The position numbers and the translations under genes were made by a program. Source: Fimbriimonadales bacterium (GTDB taxonomy: Bacteria; Armatimonadota; Fimbriimonadia; Fimbriimonadales; Fimbriimonadaceae). From it: a stretch of 13,233 bases of DNA. Each line of letters opens with the position of its first letter. Position 1 is the first letter of the stretch. Below the pieces are notes generated by a model. The model was not told the DNA's origin. It was given only the letters and a program-made list of their open reading frames with translations, and did no database searches. Positions 1-7,917 of this stretch are shown piece after piece. The stretch lies in the NCBI GenBank assembly GCA_026392145.1, contig JAPLCS010000359.1, positions 6,792 to 20,024 on the forward strand. Reading direction: 5' to 3'.

Positions 1-2268
1 GTTTCGAATCGTAACCAAAACTTCCATTAACTGCCGAGTGTCGTACTCAGCACGCACTACATCGTTGGGACTAGTGAACTGGAACTTGTAAGCAACTCGA
101 ATTCGACCAGGAACCAGATAGGTCGTACCAGCAGGGTCACTAGGATTCTTGCTTTCAATCCTCATGACTGCAGGTATGGGCACTTCAGGGTTGCTACACA
201 ACTGCACATATCCAGCCTTGTATCTCGGCTGCACAATCGCGCTCACAAAGTTTGTTCGACTGTAAGTAGCAGGAGGCAAAGTAAGACCCATTGCGGCATA
301 ACCTGCCGCGGTTGGCTCTGGAATATCGGAATAGTTAATTCGATATTCGTTCGGCCCAGGTTCTCGATTTACTCGGTGATAGCGAATTTCTGAACCAAAG
401 TTAGCTCCAGGAAGTTGATCAGGACCAAAAACTTCTTCGGTACCCGGCACAATTTGAGCTCGGTCAAACAATCCTAGAGGACTAAGCGTGCCGTCTCCTT
501 GCGGAACCGTTCTCAAATCCAAGAACCTATGAGCTCCACCGACTTCACCAAATTGGTTGGGAATTCCGTTTCTACCTGCTTGGGCATCACCCCAAATTTT
601 GTTGAAAACCCTGTTGATATTAAATCGATTGTAGGTGGTGTCAAAGTAAGGTGCGTCGGAATAAGTTCCAGCAACTACATTGTCTGTCGAAGGAGTTAAC
701 GACGGATTTCTAGCTCTCCATCCAGAAGCAATACCGCCCTGCACCGGAGCCTGAGGCAAGTTGCCTGGATTAATGTCTTGGTCGGCATAAACGTAAGTTG
801 ATGAACTAGGATCAATCGCAGAGTTACCAACATCCGCAATCGCAAAGCTCGCCATAATCTTGCCCGTAACTCGGTTAACCACAAACGGTGTAAAAATCGC
901 GGAGAGTGCAGCACTCGGGCTAGAGGCCATCACAGGCGCCAAAGCCGAGGTAAACGGATACCGACTGGTCGGAACAGTAAATCGATTCTTATTCGCTTCC
1001 TCATAGGCAGTGATGTTGAACATTAGAGTTCCGGAACCTGCCGCGGTATCTGAAGCACCCGAAGTAGCTGGGTCCACAGCAAAAATCTGCATGTCAGTGG
1101 AATCACGCCGAGCTACCTGATACGGCTGACCAGGAAGCCAGTTTGCACCGAAATTGCGGACCACTACATTGCTCCACATTCCGTACTGACCTTGATAAAC
1201 CTCAGCGCCAGAATTATCAATGCTGTCAGATTCAAAACCAATACTGGTCGAAATTTGAGCTTCGGAGCCGTCATTGTCCACATGACTAGGTCTGAATTGA
1301 ACCAGAGGAGTCACCCGAGGTGAATAAACTCCGTTCACATTGTTCAGTTTCACCAACCGAGTGTTTCGCTCATAAATGGGCTGAATCATATCGTATCTAG
1401 ACAGTTCAGTCACAATTTGAGCGCGGTTCATCCAATTCCTTATCCTAGTAGCTTTTGCATCATTATTCAAAGGAGAGCCTGTGGTAGCACCACTAGCGAT
1501 AAAGAACTGTGGATCGTCGTAAATCGGTGTCTGGTTCGAAGGATCGGCAGGGTCAGCATCAAAGAAAGCAGTGTTGACCTGCGGTGTCATCACGCCACCT
1601 AGGTTCACGTACCGTATAGGCTCAACTTCCGCCATGTAGAGAACAAAGAGATTATCCTTACCTGCGCCTCGCATTAACAAACCGTCATAAGGATTGTTAT
1701 AGTTCTGGAATGGATCACGAAGCCCTATCCAGTAACGCCGAATCGTATTACCTGGCGCCATCGGAGTCAAAACTTGCCCTTTAGGAGAACGAAGCGTAGG
1801 GTCAATTTTGCCCGTAGCAGGATCAATAAAAACGCCTGGTGTCGTAGAATTGTTCACACGAGCAGGAAGTACCAAATCTAACTTGGCGTAATTCATTGCC
1901 AGAGTCAAGTAACCACCAGGTGTTGTCACGGTAGCCCCTGATTCATCAACACCAGTTGTGGGAACCGGAAGCACTATAGCGACACGACCACCTGCACCTT
2001 CAATATCTCGAATAGAAACGGCCTGATTTATTTCTCGCGAAATTCTGTCAGTAAGCAATCTCGCCTTGTCCTGAGCATCCGAATACGCCTGAGCAGTTCT
2101 CGTTGCCGTAAAAGTTTGGAACATGGGTATCGCAATGATGGAAAGCAGGATTGCCGAAATTGCCATGACGGTAATCAATTCAATCAAAGTAAATGCTTGG
2201 CGTCTTCGACTAATTGATTTCGAAACCCGTACACTTGCGACTGTTGCAACTGAATTCGAATGTTTCAT
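1..2268 (-). CDS. Very large prepilin-like (PilW/GspJ-type) protein, C-terminus cut by window edge
   Basis: Open frame of 756 codons with no stop before the left edge, so the C-terminus is missing. Start ATG at 2268 is preceded by GGGGAG (2275-2280) with a 6-nt spacer. The N-terminus is a class III prepilin signal: basic leader (KSISRRRQA), predicted cleavage A25|F26, FTLIE with Glu at +5 (residue 30), then a hydrophobic helix to about residue 49. The protein should be inserted in the inner membrane, cut and methylated by PilD, and added to the pilus or pseudopilus as a minor subunit. The rest is long, Asn/Pro/Thr-rich and matches no domain I recognise. It contains two copies of a GGV-x-TP-like motif (residues 221-232 and 311-321) also seen in the neighbour upstream. 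It sits 32 nt after that gene, so it is probably co-transcribed. PilW/GspJ proteins are usually 200-350 residues, so this is far oversized. The assignment as a prepilin is firm; the subclass is a guess. Confidence 0.85.
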   Translation of the reverse strand, partial: MKHSNSVATVASVRVSKSISRRRQAFTLIELITVMAISAILLSIIAIPMFQTFTATRTAQAYSDAQDKARLLTDRISREINQAVSIRDIEGAGGRVAIVLPVPTTGVDESGATVTTPGGYLTLAMNYAKLDLVLPARVNNSTTPGVFIDPATGKIDPTLRSPKGQVLTPMAPGNTIRRYWIGLRDPFQNYNNPYDGLLMRGAGKDNLFVLYMAEVEPIRYVNLGGVMTPQVNTAFFDADPADPSNQTPIYDDPQFFIASGATTGSPLNNDAKATRIRNWMNRAQIVTELSRYDMIQPIYERNTRLVKLNNVNGVYSPRVTPLVQFRPSHVDNDGSEAQISTSIGFESDSIDNSGAEVYQGQYGMWSNVVVRNFGANWLPGQPYQVARRDSTDMQIFAVDPATSGASDTAAGSGTLMFNITAYEEANKNRFTVPTSRYPFTSALAPVMASSPSAALSAIFTPFVVNRVTGKIMASFAIADVGNSAIDPSSSTYVYADQDINPGNLPQAPVQGGIASGWRARNPSLTPSTDNVVAGTYSDAPYFDTTYNRFNINRVFNKIWGDAQAGRNGIPNQFGEVGGAHRFLDLRTVPQGDGTLSPLGLFDRAQIVPGTEEVFGPDQLPGANFGSEIRYHRVNREPGPNEYRINYSDIPEPTAAGYAAMGLTLPPATYSRTNFVSAIVQPRYKAGYVQLCSNPEVPIPAVMRIESKNPSDPAGTTYLVPGRIRVAYKFQFTSPNDVVRAEYDTRQLMEVLVTIRN

Positions 2269-2300
2269 CTCTATCTCCCCAAATTTCTTTTCTAAATTCA

Positions 2301-4391
2301 TCACCGAATCGCAGCTCCCCGTGGCAAGTAAGTCTCCTTTGTCACCACATTCCATTCCGCAAGATATTTATTAAATTCATTGGACTGATTCAGCACCGCA
2401 TCGGTTCCAAGTCTAAGGGTCCCAAAATTATTAAACACCTTCGCTAGAATTGAAATCCCGGTAACATCCCGCACCGAAAACTCGCCTTGTGATAGCCCTG
2501 TCGCGCTCGCCACAACATCTCGAATATCCACCGATGGCATGGGAACAAGAATTGTGTCCGATCCGGTTCGGTACTTCACTTGGAATTCAGCCCCCTCAAG
2601 AACACCTTCAGTAAATCCAGTAGGACCATTGGTGGTGTATCGTATCTGACCAATCGATACCTTTCGGTTTGCATCCATAGCTGGGAAGTAAAGCCTCGTA
2701 GGTAATCCACCCAAAGCCCCGGAGCCGCCCACATAAAACTCGCCACCAATTGGCTGAACTGAACTAGATGAATACTTTGCCGCACTTCGTGATAATTGAA
2801 CGGCCCAGTTCCCACGAACCATGTAATAGATTCGAAGATTTCGCCCCGTAATACTCGTTACTTGCTGAGAACCGTCCGGGAACACCATCGCAGCATGCAA
2901 CCCAGCGTCACCCGCATTAGGAGTGACATCAAGAAAAGATATCGTCCCCGCCGATTTATCAATCCGCATTGTTGGTTGACCGTTGAACGACTCCAGTAAT
3001 TGACCGCCGGTAAGAGTGTCTATCACAAGCACATTATCAGCATTGGTCGTATTGGCGCCCGCAACCGCATTATTGTTAGCAACGTACACATCCTCCATTC
3101 CAGAGTTAGGCGAGTCAGTGCCTGAAACAATCTGATCATGGCTAGGGTTGGCACGGGCATCAGAACCAGCCACTGAGTTAGTCGCAATCGAAGGCATGGA
3201 GAGCCGAACCACCTTGGTCAAGTTGGAAGGTGAACTCTCAGAGATTCGAAAGTCCTCATGGAGAATTCTCCAGTCTCTCAAGTCATAATCGAACCGAACC
3301 AGCGGCACCGAGCGAGGAACGCCAACTCGTTCTTCCATTTGCTGAGAAACTGCGGGATTAAACAAGTACATTCCCACCCGGGCATTGACAGTTTTGAAAG
3401 TGTAAGGGTCAAGCGGACTAAATGTAGCCGTACCTGCAATTTCGTTATAAACCCGTGAAATTCGCACAGAGTTAGGATCAATAGCGTTCAGCGCTTCACC
3501 AGAAACCAAGTTCAAAGGCGCATAAGTCGCAATCGGCAACGCGTGGTACAAGTTATCGTCTGCTGGTACCACATAGACCGCATTCTTAACTTTTCTTACC
3601 GTGGTGCCAGTTGCAGTCTGAACGATTGCTGAGAACGAAACTCGGAATGCGTCTATGCGCGAACCAGGAAAAGAAGTGGGGCGAGCTGGAAATACGATGA
3701 CAGCTTGACCGTTATTTGGATTCAGAACTCCAAATTCATAATCTCGAATGTTTGCTAAATCCGCATTGGAACGAACCAAACGAACCGACATATCCCGACT
3801 ATAAACCGAAAATCTTCCCGGCAACGCCACTCCGGCTCTATGGTCTGGGGGACCAAGTTCAAGGGTCACCAATGAACCGTACTGAGCAGTGGTAGAGGTT
3901 AAATCAGTCGACAAAAGACGAGGAGTAGGTATTGCATGACCTTCACCTACAATTCTTCTGAACACGTTCGGTCCCGAAACTTGCTGCCAATTCCTAGCCG
4001 TACCCAAGGCCTCACCGGTGATACTAATTCCACCCGTGGTAAGCGGATTGAAGTCCGTGGACGCATGCATTGGGTTCTCCACAGGAGTGTAAACGCCACC
4101 GACATTCACAATTTCAAGCGGAAGAATTTGCTCGGGAACCAGTTCTGGCTTAGCAGCCATCATCTCAAGCTGAGACTTTGCCATCGCAACTGCCATCGAT
4201 GTATTTCTCGTTCGGTTCAGAATCTTAACGCCACCAGGAAAAATCTGAGCAATTGCAAGAATTCCAACCAGGAACACTACAATCGTCACCAGAACTTCAA
4301 TGAGCGTTGTCCCTAACAGATCCCTTCTCACGGATCTGCTCCCGAGAGCCTTTTGCTCACAAGCCATTGACCGACCAGAAATTAAATTCAT
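2301..4391 (-). CDS. Large prepilin-like protein (PilV/GspI-type N-terminus), 696 aa
   Basis: Minor-pilin-like protein. From ATG 4391 the leader is about 27 residues and ends SRSVRRDLLG. The predicted cut is G27|T28, followed by TTLIEVLVTIVVFLVGILAI, with Glu at +5 (residue 32) and a membrane helix to about residue 50. The next segment, with an 'IFPGG' turn and 'AMAKSQLEMMA', resembles PilV/GspI, where a helix carries QLE-type residues. The remaining roughly 600 residues are an unrecognised extracytoplasmic region, predicted mostly beta by composition. ATG 4391 is chosen because GAGGAA (4399-4404) lies 7 nt upstream; the frame is open to a TTG at 4406, but that TTG overlaps this ribosome binding site. 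An ATG at 4367 would also leave an intact signal. PilV/GspI proteins are normally 120-200 residues, so this one is several times larger. It lies 24 nt after the smaller pseudopilin and 32 nt before the next, consistent with one operon. Confidence 0.85.
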   Translation of the reverse strand: MNLISGRSMACEQKALGSRSVRRDLLGTTLIEVLVTIVVFLVGILAIAQIFPGGVKILNRTRNTSMAVAMAKSQLEMMAAKPELVPEQILPLEIVNVGGVYTPVENPMHASTDFNPLTTGGISITGEALGTARNWQQVSGPNVFRRIVGEGHAIPTPRLLSTDLTSTTAQYGSLVTLELGPPDHRAGVALPGRFSVYSRDMSVRLVRSNADLANIRDYEFGVLNPNNGQAVIVFPARPTSFPGSRIDAFRVSFSAIVQTATGTTVRKVKNAVYVVPADDNLYHALPIATYAPLNLVSGEALNAIDPNSVRISRVYNEIAGTATFSPLDPYTFKTVNARVGMYLFNPAVSQQMEERVGVPRSVPLVRFDYDLRDWRILHEDFRISESSPSNLTKVVRLSMPSIATNSVAGSDARANPSHDQIVSGTDSPNSGMEDVYVANNNAVAGANTTNADNVLVIDTLTGGQLLESFNGQPTMRIDKSAGTISFLDVTPNAGDAGLHAAMVFPDGSQQVTSITGRNLRIYYMVRGNWAVQLSRSAAKYSSSSVQPIGGEFYVGGSGALGGLPTRLYFPAMDANRKVSIGQIRYTTNGPTGFTEGVLEGAEFQVKYRTGSDTILVPMPSVDIRDVVASATGLSQGEFSVRDVTGISILAKVFNNFGTLRLGTDAVLNQSNEFNKYLAEWNVVTKETYLPRGAAIR

Positions 4392-4398
4392 TTCAAGC

Positions 4399-4404
4399 TT
4401 CCTC
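4399..4404 (-). promoter_or_regulatory. Ribosome binding site deciding the start of the 696-aa pseudopilin
   Basis: On the minus strand the sequence reads GAGGAA, then 7 nt, then ATG at 4391. The upstream in-frame TTG at 4406 runs into this motif (TTGAGG), so it is unlikely to be the start. Confidence 0.7.
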
Positions 4405-4415
4405 AAAACCGCAAA

Positions 4416-5318
4416 TTAGGGATTTAACCGCCACGATCGCTCAGACATCAACTTTGAGTCCACAGGTCGAGCCGAGCCACCCAAGAAAAGCACCATATCC
4501 TTGCTACCACCGTTGGTCAACTGACTGTTGCTGTAGTCTCGATAGAGGGAATTCCAAGTAATGACCGTATTCTCAGGAGGTTCGTTGTACCCAAGTTGGC
4601 GGGGATCATCATTCATGCCACCCGTCGTGATACCAAGAGCGGACCAAAACAACGTATATCTGAGTTCAAACCCATTCAGAGAGTTCTGATATTTCACCGG
4701 TCCAACATCATAACCACCAACGGCATAAAATCGCCCTACAGTACCAACTGCATTATCAGTGCTGGAACCAATGTTCGGGGTTGCTTGCGGATCGTTCAAA
4801 TAGTAATTAATCGCCGTTCCACTGTAGGAAGTTGAGAATGCCTGTCGTGTTAAAGGAGTATCATCGCTCCGGTTAATAAAGCCGTCTCCGTTCAAATCTT
4901 TCAAAGGAGCAGAACCAAACGCACGAATGTCGGCTTGCGGCCAAGCAGCCGCAACCATCAAATTGTTAGCGCTTCGGTTCAAAGAACCCTTCATTGTCTC
5001 AAGAGAATCAACGCGCTTTGGAAACAGGGGACCTCGGTAGAGATTAGCAGGCACCACTGATACACCGTTGCGATATTCGTAAGGATTGATATAACCCATC
5101 AAAGCAGGCGGATATCCACCCTGATCGTCTCGATAAAGTTGAATTGCGGTTCGAATCGAATTCATGGACGAAATGTCGCCACTCTTGTACGCGTTCAATT
5201 TTACGCGTGAGAAAACTGGAAAAATAATCGCAGACAACAACGCGATAATCGCAATGACCGTCAGCAATTCCACCAGCGTAAAGGCACGCACTTTTTTCAT
5301 GGCACTCATTCCCTTCAT
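4416..5318 (-). CDS. Type II/IV pseudopilin (PulG/GspG-like) with dockerin-like Ca-binding loop
   Basis: Prepilin of about 300 residues. The N-terminus MKKVRA|FTLVELL is a canonical short leader with Ala at -1, Phe at +1 and Glu at +5, followed by the helix TVIAIIALLSAIIFPVFSR. After the helix 'SSMNSIRTAIQLYRDDQGGYPP' matches the GspG/PulG pattern in which the alpha-1 helix is followed by a Y-x-x-D-x-G-x-YP turn. At about residues 141-152 (4863-4898) the segment DLNGDGFINRSD has the D-x-N-x-D-G-x-I-x-x-x-D pattern of EF-hand/dockerin calcium loops. Predicted to be processed by PilD and assembled in the pilus or pseudopilus. Start choice is uncertain: ATG 5318 has GGAAGAG 5 nt upstream, while ATG 5300 (giving MKKVRA directly) has AAGGGA 9 nt upstream. 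An apparent TTG start at 5351 has no support. Typical GspG is about 140 residues; this is twice that. First of three consecutive prepilin-like genes. Confidence 0.88.
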   Translation of the reverse strand: MKGMSAMKKVRAFTLVELLTVIAIIALLSAIIFPVFSRVKLNAYKSGDISSMNSIRTAIQLYRDDQGGYPPALMGYINPYEYRNGVSVVPANLYRGPLFPKRVDSLETMKGSLNRSANNLMVAAAWPQADIRAFGSAPLKDLNGDGFINRSDDTPLTRQAFSTSYSGTAINYYLNDPQATPNIGSSTDNAVGTVGRFYAVGGYDVGPVKYQNSLNGFELRYTLFWSALGITTGGMNDDPRQLGYNEPPENTVITWNSLYRDYSNSQLTNGGSKDMVLFLGGSARPVDSKLMSERSWRLNP

Positions 5319-5492
5319 CTCTACTCTTCCATACCCATTGGACAGGACCAAGGCGCATGTTGTTCCGAATATTTTCGCACTAACAATGCACCAACTTCGG
5401 AAGTCACAATGACACCGATTCCATTATGTCCAAAACCGAATAACAATTCCATCAATTCGTGGACAATTCTCACCAATGGGGAAAATCTAAAA
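5319..5492. other. 174-nt gap between pilD and first pseudopilin, with a possible 50-codon ORF
   Basis: This is the widest gap inside the cluster. I see no convincing -35/-10 pair and no terminator hairpin. On the minus strand a frame open from inside pilD ends with TAG at 5321-5323, only 2 nt before ATG 5318. From GTG 5473 it would encode about 50 residues (VRIVHELMEL... ending SCPMGMEE). No Shine-Dalgarno sequence precedes the GTG or the following ATG, so coding is unproven. The tight spacing to the next start is the only positive sign. Confidence 0.3.
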
Positions 5493-6584
5493 TTAACCCG
5501 AAATGAGTTTGATGTACTGGGTGGCAAGCGCTGTGAGTTCTGTCTTAAATATCATACAGATAAGTGCGCCAATTGCCAAGGAGGGACCAAAAGGAAATGC
5601 GGTCGCTGCGGGCTCCCAATCATCTTCTTCGATACTCACATCCTCAGAGTGATATCCCATCTTTTCGTTGAGTTTAGGGAACCACATAGCGATAAGATCC
5701 AAACATATTAAATAGGAGAAGCCGTAAAGTACCAAATCCTTTAGACTTTCTGGTTCATACTCAGCTTCCTCTTCTTTTTCATCTTCTACCACTTGGGATT
5801 CGGCACTAAACTGTTGGGCTTCTTCACCGCTTTTTTCTTCGACTGATGAAAGTTGAGTGGACGAATTGGCATTCATCTTCTCAGCTTTCTGCTCTCTCAT
5901 TGTGGAGATCCAAATGAATAAGATTCCAAAAATAATCCCAACTACGATCGCTATGCTGAGATCAATGATAGTTAACAATCCACCCAGAAGCGCCCCGACT
6001 CCACGCATCATCTTAATATCGCCATGTCCCATCGCGTCCTTGCCAAAAGCAAGTCGACCGAGCAAAGCGATACCAAAGATCACTCCCCATCCTATTAACC
6101 AACCCCACATGGCCATTGGAAGCGACTTGTTCAAAGCATGGTAAACAAGTCCCAACAGGAGTAAAAATGCGTTGATCTCATCAGGGATGATCAAATGCTC
6201 ACCATCAATAAAGATAATCGCAACTAAAGCTGCTGTGGCAAGCATGAAGAAACATCCAAGGAGCCATTCGCTGCTTTGCGGAGTTTCGCAGAAGTAGCGA
6301 TACCAAAGCGCAGCCCACAAAGAACCATTAATCAGTTCAACCCAGAAATAGCGAGATCCGATTTTCGAATGGCAATACCGACACTTTCCGCCAGAAAACA
6401 ACCAGCTGAACAACGGAATCATATCCGGGACAAAAAGAAGTCGATGCTTACAGGTCGGGCAAAAACTATTCTTAGGCTCGGAGAGCGAAAGCAATCTCGG
6501 CATCCGATAAATGACCACATTGAGAAAGCTGCCGAAAGCAGCCCCAATCATCAGTCCAACTATCCAAGTCCATTCAGGAAACAT
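5493..6584 (-). CDS. pilD: Prepilin peptidase / N-methyltransferase (A24 family) with acidic insertion
   Basis: Inner-membrane aspartic peptidase that removes prepilin leaders and methylates the new N-terminus; the three pseudopilins downstream are its likely substrates. Motifs on the 363-residue product: GSFLNVVIYRMPR near residues 18-30; two CxxC pairs, C42-C45 (CPTC) and C68-C71 (CRYC), of the cytoplasmic methyltransferase loop; first catalytic Asp D127 in FIDGEHLIIPDEIN; second catalytic Asp D189 in the GHGD motif (186-189); and C-terminal FPFGPSLAIGALI, typical of the family. Between GxGD and that end are a highly acidic linker (about 228-285) and an added hydrophobic stretch (about 285-302), making it longer than the usual 230-290 residues. 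Start ATG 6584 is preceded by GGAG (6593-6596) at 8 nt. A TTG at 6632 is in frame but lies inside a terminator hairpin. It follows pilC after that terminator, so its expression is probably reduced relative to pilB, pilT and pilC. Confidence 0.95.
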   Translation of the reverse strand: MFPEWTWIVGLMIGAAFGSFLNVVIYRMPRLLSLSEPKNSFCPTCKHRLLFVPDMIPLFSWLFSGGKCRYCHSKIGSRYFWVELINGSLWAALWYRYFCETPQSSEWLLGCFFMLATAALVAIIFIDGEHLIIPDEINAFLLLLGLVYHALNKSLPMAMWGWLIGWGVIFGIALLGRLAFGKDAMGHGDIKMMRGVGALLGGLLTIIDLSIAIVVGIIFGILFIWISTMREQKAEKMNANSSTQLSSVEEKSGEEAQQFSAESQVVEDEKEEEAEYEPESLKDLVLYGFSYLICLDLIAMWFPKLNEKMGYHSEDVSIEEDDWEPAATAFPFGPSLAIGALICMIFKTELTALATQYIKLISG

Positions 6585-6592
6585 ACGTTTTA

Positions 6593-6596
6593 CTCC
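6593..6596 (-). promoter_or_regulatory. Ribosome binding site of pilD
   Basis: GGAG on the minus strand, 8 nt before ATG 6584 and directly abutting the T-tract of the upstream terminator. It fixes the pilD start and excludes the longer TTG-initiated frame. Confidence 0.75.
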
Positions 6597-6630
6597 AAAA
6601 AAAAGCCCGTTGCGGAAACCAGCAACGGGC
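6597..6630 (-). terminator. Intrinsic terminator between pilC and pilD (likely partial)
   Basis: Read on the minus strand: GCCCGTTGC (6622-6630), 8-nt loop (6614-6621), GCAACGGGC (6605-6613), then eight T (6597-6604). The 9-bp stem is perfect and two thirds GC, and the T-run follows with no gap. This is a textbook Rho-independent terminator for transcription leaving pilC, whose stop lies 20 nt upstream. On the plus strand there is no T-tract after the stem, so it is directional. pilD starts only 13 nt after the T-run with no room for a promoter between them. Read-through, processing, or a promoter inside pilC or the stem must therefore supply pilD mRNA. Confidence 0.85.
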
Positions 6631-6650
6631 AAAGCGTCCCTTAGGTGGGC

Positions 6651-7892
6651 TTACTTTTCTCCGCCTTCATCGCCACCGCCACCAGAGAGGGAGGAGATAA
6701 CCTTAACGAGCGGGAGGAACATCGAGATAACGATGAATCCAACAACAAATCCAAGGCTCACGATCATGATAGGTTCAAGAGCAGCGGTCAACGAGGCAAG
6801 TGCAGCCTCAACCTCTTGCTCATAGAAGTCAGCGATTTTTTGGAGCATAAAGTCAAGCGAACCTGACTCTTCACCAACACCAATCATGTGAACGACCATA
6901 GGAGGGAACAGTTTCGATTCTTCAAGTGGGTCGCCAATTCGGTCCCCTTCTCGAATCCGAGCTCGTGCTTCCAAGAGGGCATCCGACATAATCGTGTTAC
7001 CTACGGTGCCAGCAACCGTTTCCATTGCTTGAAGGATTGGTACACCAGAAGTCAACAATGTACCCATCGTTCGGCTGAACCGTGCCATACAAATCTTATG
7101 GTGCAACTTGCCAAACACAGGAATTTTCAGCTTGACCCGATCCATAACTCTTCGACCAAATCGAGTACTGACAAAAAGCTTGTTTGCAAAGAACAAGACA
7201 ATGCCCGAAACCGCAATAATCCAACCCTTGTAAACCAATATGTCCGAAACGTCCATTAGGAACTTAGTAGGCGCAGGCAAGTCTTCAGCCTTCAAACCAA
7301 GGTCAATCAAAATTTTCGCCCATTGTGGAACGAACCAGTAAACAAGGAACAGGGTAATTCCGGTTGCCATGACCATAACCAAAACTGGGTAGGTAAGAGC
7401 AGCTTTAACCTTTCGTCGAAGTTCAACGTCTTTTTCAAGGAAGTGGCTTAATCGTTGAAGCGATTCTTCCAAGACCCCCCCAACTTCCCCGGCCTTGATA
7501 AGACCGATAAAGAGAGAGCTAAATGCCTTCGGGTGCCGCTGCATGGCACGACTAAGGGCTTCACCACCTTCGACCCGAGTGCCCAAGTCTTTGATAATCT
7601 TCTGAAGTTTCTTATCTTGAGTTTGATGCCCGAGAACGTCTAAGCATCGAACCAACGAAACCCCTGCGTCAACCATCGTGGAGAACTGCCGACACCAGAC
7701 CGAAAGATTTGCAAGTTTAACTTTTCCAGGAGACTTTGTTTTGGGGCTCTTAGCCTTGATCATCGTTACTTCGGTGATCGTAAAGCCTTGCTCCTCAAAA
7801 CGCTTCCTTAAAAGCTCTTCGCTGTCCGAGTCCGCGGTTCCTTTTTGAACCGAGCCAAGGGCGTCTCTGAATGTGTAGCTGAAAATAGGCAT
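6651..7892 (-). CDS. pilC: Type IV pilus inner-membrane platform protein PilC (GspF family)
   Basis: Polytopic inner-membrane protein that couples the PilB and PilT ATPases to pilin insertion and extraction. The 413 residues match the usual length of about 400. Two homologous T2SSF repeats are visible. The first includes FSTMVDAGVSLVRCLDVL (about 70-87), GEVGGVLEESLQRLSHFLE (135-153) and ALTYPVLVMV (165-174). The second includes FSRTMGTLLTSGVPILQAME (272-291), GEESGSLDFMLQKIADFYE (340-358) and ALEPIMIVSL (371-380). Membrane segments lie near 168-190, 224-241 and 374-396. The tail is a short Gly-rich GGGGDEGGEK. Start ATG 7892 has an excellent AAGGAG (7899-7904) with a 6-nt spacer. It lies 25 nt after pilT, and is followed by an intrinsic terminator before pilD. 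Confidence 0.97.
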   Translation of the reverse strand: MPIFSYTFRDALGSVQKGTADSDSEELLRKRFEEQGFTITEVTMIKAKSPKTKSPGKVKLANLSVWCRQFSTMVDAGVSLVRCLDVLGHQTQDKKLQKIIKDLGTRVEGGEALSRAMQRHPKAFSSLFIGLIKAGEVGGVLEESLQRLSHFLEKDVELRRKVKAALTYPVLVMVMATGITLFLVYWFVPQWAKILIDLGLKAEDLPAPTKFLMDVSDILVYKGWIIAVSGIVLFFANKLFVSTRFGRRVMDRVKLKIPVFGKLHHKICMARFSRTMGTLLTSGVPILQAMETVAGTVGNTIMSDALLEARARIREGDRIGDPLEESKLFPPMVVHMIGVGEESGSLDFMLQKIADFYEQEVEAALASLTAALEPIMIVSLGFVVGFIVISMFLPLVKVISSLSGGGGDEGGEK

Positions 7893-7917
7893 CTTTTACT
7901 CCTTATTTACTTCTCAA

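Noticed and set aside
5319..5351. TTG-initiated extension of the first pseudopilin
   Set aside because: No ribosome binding site there, and it adds residues before an already complete prepilin leader.
6585..6632. TTG-initiated extension of pilD by 16 residues
   Set aside because: The extra codons lie in the terminator stem and T-tract, and a strong GGAG serves ATG 6584.
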